Of a stretch of 64,000 bases of DNA, positions 59,192 through 64,000 are shown in pieces. The number at the start of each line of letters is the position of its first letter. The first letter of the stretch is position 1. The notes under the pieces are model-generated. The model was not told the origin of the DNA. It saw nothing but the letters and a program-made list of their open reading frames with translations, and ran no database searches. The stretch is from Sweltsa coloradensis (lineage: Eukaryota > Arthropoda > Insecta > Plecoptera > Chloroperlidae): NCBI GenBank assembly GCA_024449915.1, contig JAMZAV010001859.1:1-64000 (forward strand), written 5' to 3'. Both the position numbers and the translations under genes were made by a program.

Positions 59192-59689
59192 TTATACTAG
59201 CAGGTTTCATCAACTGCTTGAAGGAAAGCGACTAAATTGCCTTCGAAAACCATCTCGTAAAAATTAGGTTATGAAGTAAAAATCCGTTTAACATCTTAAT
59301 TAGCTCTCCGACAATTACATTCTTGCTAGGATATAGGACATGCGTTTTTAGAAAATTTCTGTTTGTTTGGGTAATTTGCATAATAGTTGTTTGAAGATTT
59401 GCACAAATGTCAAGAATATGGAACAGTAGGACTCTTCAGTGGCACTTTAAAAAAATTACTTTAGGTGAACATTATAAAAATAAATTGATTTTTACATTTT
59501 TGGATTTTCTTAAAAAGTCCGAAATTGAGCATTTTCGTGATTTCTTTTACAATATTGATAATCTACTACTAGAGCTGTCCATGAATGCTTTATTAGCAAC
59601 TATTTAAAGATTCATATAAATCGGGTGCTTTCTGGCCGAGCGAACAGTTATTTGGATTTAGGGGAAGACACTCTACAACTCACCAGTAA

Positions 59690-60580
59690 GTAAGGGTAGT
59701 GGAGCACATTTCAGAAGGATTTAACACCAACCAGGTAACTGCAATCGCATTTCTAGACGTAGCCCAAGCCTTTGATCGTGTGTGGCACGATGGCTTAATT
59801 TACAAATTGCACAAGACAGGACTTCCTTTATATCTCACAAAACTCATCTATTTCTATCTACATAACCTACATTTAAAACACAAATTTGCAATGCCACATC
59901 GACATCTAGGGATATCCAAGCTAGAGTCCCACAAGACTCAATATTGGGGCCAGTTTTATTTACAATTTGTATTAACGACCTGCCCCGTGTGGCCGAGGTG
60001 GAATATGCCATTTATGCAGATGACACTGCTATAATAGCTAGATCATGGCATGCCAATAGGGCATTTGAATTATTGCAAAAAGCCTTAGATGCTTTAGAAT
60101 ACTGGTACGAGCTCTGGAGAATAAAAATTAATGTTACCAAGAGTGACTCGGTGCTGTTCACGAAACGCAAAGCGGCCAAATTTACTGAGCACGAGGACTA
60201 AGTCTTATTTGACGAAGATATTCCCACCAATAAGTCCGCAAAATACCTTGGGGCCATCCTGGATAGCAAATTGACTAGGAAAGAACACATTGACAGTGTG
60301 GCAGCTGGGGCGTTCAAACGTCTTAGCATGCTTCACTGCCTAGCAGTCTCTCGATGGCCAACTCAGTACTCTATATAAAAGTCTAGTCAGGCCAATTCTT
60401 GTGTACGCTGCCCCGGCGTGGGCAACGGCCTGCAAGTCTTCTATTGACAAACTACAACGCGTACAAAACAGAGCCCTACGCATGGCCACCAAAGCCCCAT
60501 GGTATGTGCGGAACGTTGACATCCATAGTGACCTTCAGGTTGGCTCCTTGCGTAGCTTTATGCTGAAATCCATCGTTTTT
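59690..60580 (+). mobile_element. Jockey-like non-LTR retrotransposon relic (reverse transcriptase)
   Basis: Colinear RT motifs in shifting frames: FLDVAQAFDRVWHDGL, a GPVLFTICINDLP block, AIYADDTAII carrying the YADD catalytic motif, KSAKYLGAILD, then a thumb/C-terminal piece YAAPAWATACKS and LQRVQNRALRMAT. Frameshifts near 59930, a stop at 60199 and breaks at about 60360 make it inactive. The 5-prime half is missing. A T16 tract at 60577 marks its end. Motif style fits the Jockey/CR1 group; exact clade not determined. Confidence 0.85.
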
Positions 60581-60675
60581 TTTTTTTTTTTATTTGTTTA
60601 TCAATTTTATACAGGGAAGGATATATTTTAATGAAGCACATTTCTTGATATGAACATATATCTCTGTATACTCAC

Positions 60676-60834
60676 TATGAATTGGTGGAGGTTAGTCTTC
60701 ATGAAGTAACTCGCGATGCAGATCAGGTTGATGATAATGAACCCATGGATGGCCACGGACACAGTGTAGGTCTTGGACAAATCTAATGAAACTGAACTCT
60801 TACCCACTATCGCAGCACATATGATGGCAAGCAA
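60676..60834 (-). CDS. MARVEL-like tetraspan protein, penultimate coding exon
   Basis: On the minus strand, acceptor TCTGTTTCAG precedes 60834 and donor GTGAGT follows 60676; 159 nt, 53 codons. The peptide starts LLAIICAAIVG (end of helix 1), continues through a polar loop (KSSVSLDLSKTY) and contains a second helix (VSVAIHGFIIINLICIASYF). It ends KTNLHQFI at the boundary to helix 3. Helix spacing and the conserved short cytosolic turn fit MARVEL/snakeskin-like septate junction proteins, but I recognise only the fold type. The upstream coding exon carrying the start and the beginning of helix 1 was not identified. Confidence 0.75.
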
Positions 60835-61199
60835 CTGAAACAGATTTCACACATTCAAGAATATACATGGTGATGATGAGACGAATGCTACTTTGTTGAT
60901 GTAGCGACTCTGTTTCGTAATTATAACAAAGTGGGACAATGAATCAAACTAAGAACATTAATGGACACAAAATAAATAACCGTTAAGAAAATGAAACTTT
61001 GAAACAATTTAACAACAACAATGTTTAAAGAATACAATTTTTAGACGACAAAATGTAGTACAAAATTATTCAAATAGGAAATAAGAAAATATTAAAGGAA
61101 TAGTCTCGATTTGCATAACAAGCTCCTCAGAAGGTGCCTTGATTCAATTCAAGAACAATACAACAAAATCCAGGTCGCTGAGACTTATGGAACTCAAAT

Positions 61200-61345
61200 A
61201 ATCACGCTTTTACTAAAGCCCTGCACAGCGCGTAGGCCGCCTATGGTGACGTCACTGCAGGGCTACCTGCTAGGCTGCCTCGCTCAAGCTCGCTGCCGTG
61301 CCGTAAGCGGCCGCTCACCCCGCACAATTTCCTAGGGTTGGCATT
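61200..61345 (-). promoter_or_regulatory. GC-rich island with CRE palindrome
   Basis: A GC-rich block within AT-rich DNA about 0.4 kb upstream of the MARVEL-like exon. Contains a perfect TGACGTCA at 61247-61254 and a GCGGCCGC site. Resembles the blocks at 62.5 and 55.7 kb. A promoter or noncoding first exon is inferred from composition only. Confidence 0.35.
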
Positions 61346-62499
61346 GCCGCCCTGACATTTATAATAACCAATTTTACATGTTGAAAGAACAAGGTAAATA
61401 CCACTGTTTCTGAATACTAACTAAATTAAAGTTTTTATAGTAATATAACAAAAATTTAACATTCAACACTTTACCAAACATTGACGTTTCACATGAATCT
61501 GTACTCCCGTATTGTCACCTCTCGAACGCAAAAAGCGGCCAAAAGACTCAATCAGATCATGGAAGCTCAAATTTCACATTTCGATGGTTAATTGTTTGAC
61601 TATCTCAATTTCATTAATCGGTAAACACTGCCATAGGTGATAATGATTTACCCTGCAGAGGTGATTTTTACTTTAAAGGATTGATTTCAAAAGGATAATT
61701 GTTTGACTTAAGTTAATCATTACGAGAGTAATATATTTCTTTCCGAACGTACTGAGAGTGGGGAGTATAGCTACCACCCTCCGCCCTCTTGTCGTTTTAT
61801 TCTGTCCAGCAGTGCGTAGGAACCGGGGAGTGGGGGTAGGGGGATAACATATTTAACTTTACTGCATTTTAAAAGTTTTAGAATCGCGTGCGGGAGTTTA
61901 GCTTTAGTTTTTGAGAAATAATTTAAGTTATTAAAAAATGTATTTATTATTGTGCATAACTTCTTTATACACATGGTGGTTTAGTTAGCAATCAATAATT
62001 GACAATTTTTACGTCCAAAAATCAACTTAGCTTAATCTTCAAAACAAACTGAAATCCTTGACTTCCATTTTTCAGTTAAAACATGCCGAAATAACTGTAG
62101 TATGGTGTAATTATTTTTTCAAAATCGTTACCTTTAAATAATATTTGGATGACACCAACTGGGGGCGGCCAAATGTATACTTCGCTTACGTTGGCCCTGA
62201 GCACAGATATGTAACTATTCACACGTGAGTCACCAGTTTGAGTTTTAACACGAAATAGTAGTTTGAATGTAAATAGTTAATTATTACAAGTTGCAGCTTG
62301 CAACTACTCAGGCTGACACAAAGTTAAACATTGCCACTAAAAACTCGCTCAAAATGTCGAGTTAAAACACTAGTGCTAATAACTAAAATCACGTAACATA
62401 AACGATGATCAGCGCTAGTATAAATATAAATATAAAACACGTATGATATGAAACTACAATTCTCATTTCCAAAACTAAACGGCAAACTAAAGAGTTCGG

Positions 62500-62600
62500 A
62501 CGTCCGACGTACACACTGAATAGCTCGCTCCGTAGCAGGTAGCAAGAGCGAGGACCGTGCCCAGCACTGACGTCAAAACTCCCCGTAAGACCTACACCAC
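62500..62600 (-). promoter_or_regulatory. Second GC-rich island with CRE palindrome
   Basis: Contains a perfect TGACGTCA at 62568-62575 next to GTGCCCAGCAC, and an initiator-like TATTCAGTG on the minus strand at about 62514-62522. Candidate promoter for the MARVEL-like gene. Confidence 0.35.
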
Positions 62601-62730
62601 CCTCAATAGGCATTTTTTTGCAAATACATTCTTTTCTTAAATAGTCTTAAGAGTTATTTAAAAGATACTTGTTGGAAACTCGGACAATGCCTTTAAAAAG
62701 GAAGAGAAAAGAAAATGGAATTGGTCTTAA

Positions 62731-63321
62731 ACTAGGAAAACGCTAAAGTCCCGCCGCGTTGATGGATGAGCTTTTTTAAGTTTTTAGTTTGCGTGGGACA
62801 TCTTTACTTTTGCAAGTGCTTTGTTTTGCTGCCTACGCATTGTAGGTGATTGTTGTCAAGTTTCTATTGTTTCTTGTCAATTGGTATTATTTATCATAAA
62901 AAACTTATATTAAAAGCTTTATTTCTATGGATTCTGGCTAACTTTATCAACTTTTTCTTTCATAAGATACAACACCATACCTAATGTCCATGTATAAATA
63001 TGAACGTTGTAGCCCCACCCGTTTGGGCAGAATCGGCCCAAATGTCACGAAAATATCCCGCTAAAAATCGAAAAAAATCGTAAAAGTACGATATTCACGA
63101 GAAATATTTCTTCGATTGTACCCAAAAACAATACACCTCTAAGTTCAGAAATTTCGAAGGTCCCCTCAAAATTTGATCAAAACCGCATATGCCGTTTGCC
63201 CGGTAGAGAGCGAACAAACAGACAAAAAAACAAACAAAAAAACAAAAAAAAAACAAAAAAAACACCCGAGCTAAATTTTTTGGGGGGTCAGTGAAATTGA
63301 AGTCTTCGCTTCGCTCATCAA
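62731..63321 (-). mobile_element. HINE family A copy 5 (minus)
   Basis: Plus strand begins ACTAGGAAAACGCTAAAGTC and ends CTTCGCTTCGCTCATCAAA. Contains the inverted CGGTAGAGAGCGAACAAACA and CCAAATGTCACGAAAATAT modules. Confidence 0.75.
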
Positions 63322-64000
63322 ATTATTCTATAATCTGTGAAAAAATGTTACTAATTCTCGGAAGTTGCGACAGGAAGTTTGGTTCATATTCTTCAAATAA
63401 ATCAGTATTTTGATTTCATTTACCAGATTTTCAGACAATTATTATTTTTAGAGAGTGAAAAGAAGCTGTAGCTTTATGGTGTTGACAAAAACATAGTCAA
63501 CATGAAAGTCATTTAAGAGTCAAAGTCAGCCTAGAACGAACGACCTTCAAATGGTAACTTGATCGAATCATCAGCACAACCAATGCAGAAAAACTTAAAG
63601 TTCTATCATGCAATGGCCGAATGATTTTGGAGCACTGGAAGTACTTTTGACAGCTAGGTCATATTATTGATGTTGTTGTTAAAATTAAAGTGGGATTTTA
63701 GATGTCTGCACCTTAACTACTTCATAAGGATCAAGTTATGTCAAAAGAAAAGTTAAAATATTTCTAGGATGCAGGGCCTATACCTGAAACAGAAACTCTT
63801 TGGCCTAGGCCTATCCAGTGACAGCAGATTCTAAAACTTTTTGTAGATGTCAGTCTGTGTTTTCTTTCCCCCCAAGAATGGTATTGAAGCGAGTTCCCAT
63901 TCGTCCTTTATATTTTTAACAATGTTGCCAACTGTTAAAGCGATTGTTGATGTTACAAAATGTTTTTATTTATTTGTTTTAATTAAAATGAATGTGTATA
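63322..64000. other. Right edge, nothing recognised
   Basis: AT-rich flank with no open frame above 60 codons and no repeat match noticed. Confidence 0.35.

Larger units (their letters stand above)
57711..60675 (-). other. Intron of the MARVEL-like gene
   Basis: Holds the nested palindromic K elements (57832-59191), a copy of MITE J (about 59353-59650) and a Jockey-like LINE relic (about 59690-60580). No exon was seen between the two coding exons. Confidence 0.6.

Noticed and set aside
60577..60592. T16 run as the tail of a minus-strand LINE
   Set aside because: The adjoining reverse transcriptase relic reads on the plus strand, so the T run is only its truncation boundary.

Overview
The window is eukaryotic: protein-coding segments are short, lie far apart, and are joined by canonical GT/AG splice sites with preserved phase. 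The rest is AT-rich intronic or intergenic DNA packed with transposon relics. A metazoan class B scavenger receptor, a tetraspan MARVEL-like gene, LINE fragments, tRNA-derived SINE-like repeats and many Helentron-like elements carrying microsatellites point to an invertebrate animal. A mollusc is my best guess, at low confidence.

Two cellular genes are well supported. (1) A CD36/SCARB-family receptor on the + strand has nine coding exons between 5770 and 35594. They join without a frame error into 513 codons plus a stop accounting for 1542 nt, with both membrane anchors and all six disulfide cysteines of the family. (2) On the - strand, the last two coding exons (60834-60676 and 57710-57513) encode most of a four-helix MARVEL-like membrane protein. 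Its first coding exon was not found. GC-rich islands with perfect CRE palindromes lie upstream at about 61.2 and 62.5 kb. A further minus-strand transcription unit is possible between 41 and 56 kb, where exon-like segments are repeated.

Layout: 1-5700 flank with a SINE-like repeat, a pair of HINE-type elements next to a GGTAGT microsatellite, and repeat family F. 5770-35594 receptor gene, whose introns hold foldback elements, HINEs, a LINE tail, an 8-bp satellite of about 0.9 kb and a cluster of inverted C-family elements. 36.0-40.5 kb foldback structures. 41-45.4 and 49.5-50.1 kb tandem repeats and exon-like duplications, split by a 4.04-kb DNA transposon at 45412-49453. 50.3-57.5 kb more repeats and a GC-rich island. 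57.5-60.8 kb MARVEL-like gene with nested palindromes and a Jockey-like reverse transcriptase relic in its intron. 61-64 kb upstream islands and a minus-strand HINE.

The most interesting item is the 4.04-kb element. It has inverted repeats of about 700 bp, a 3-bp target duplication supported by an empty-site paralogue in the surrounding tandem repeat, and a decayed protein with an XPG/FEN1-like nuclease layout followed by a cysteine-rich CXC-like domain. This resembles, from memory, the Academ superfamily. A second theme is that many repeats here end in the same kind of structure: short hairpin plus CTAGT, with an asymmetric inverted repeat to the other end. That is the expected design of Helentron/HINE elements.
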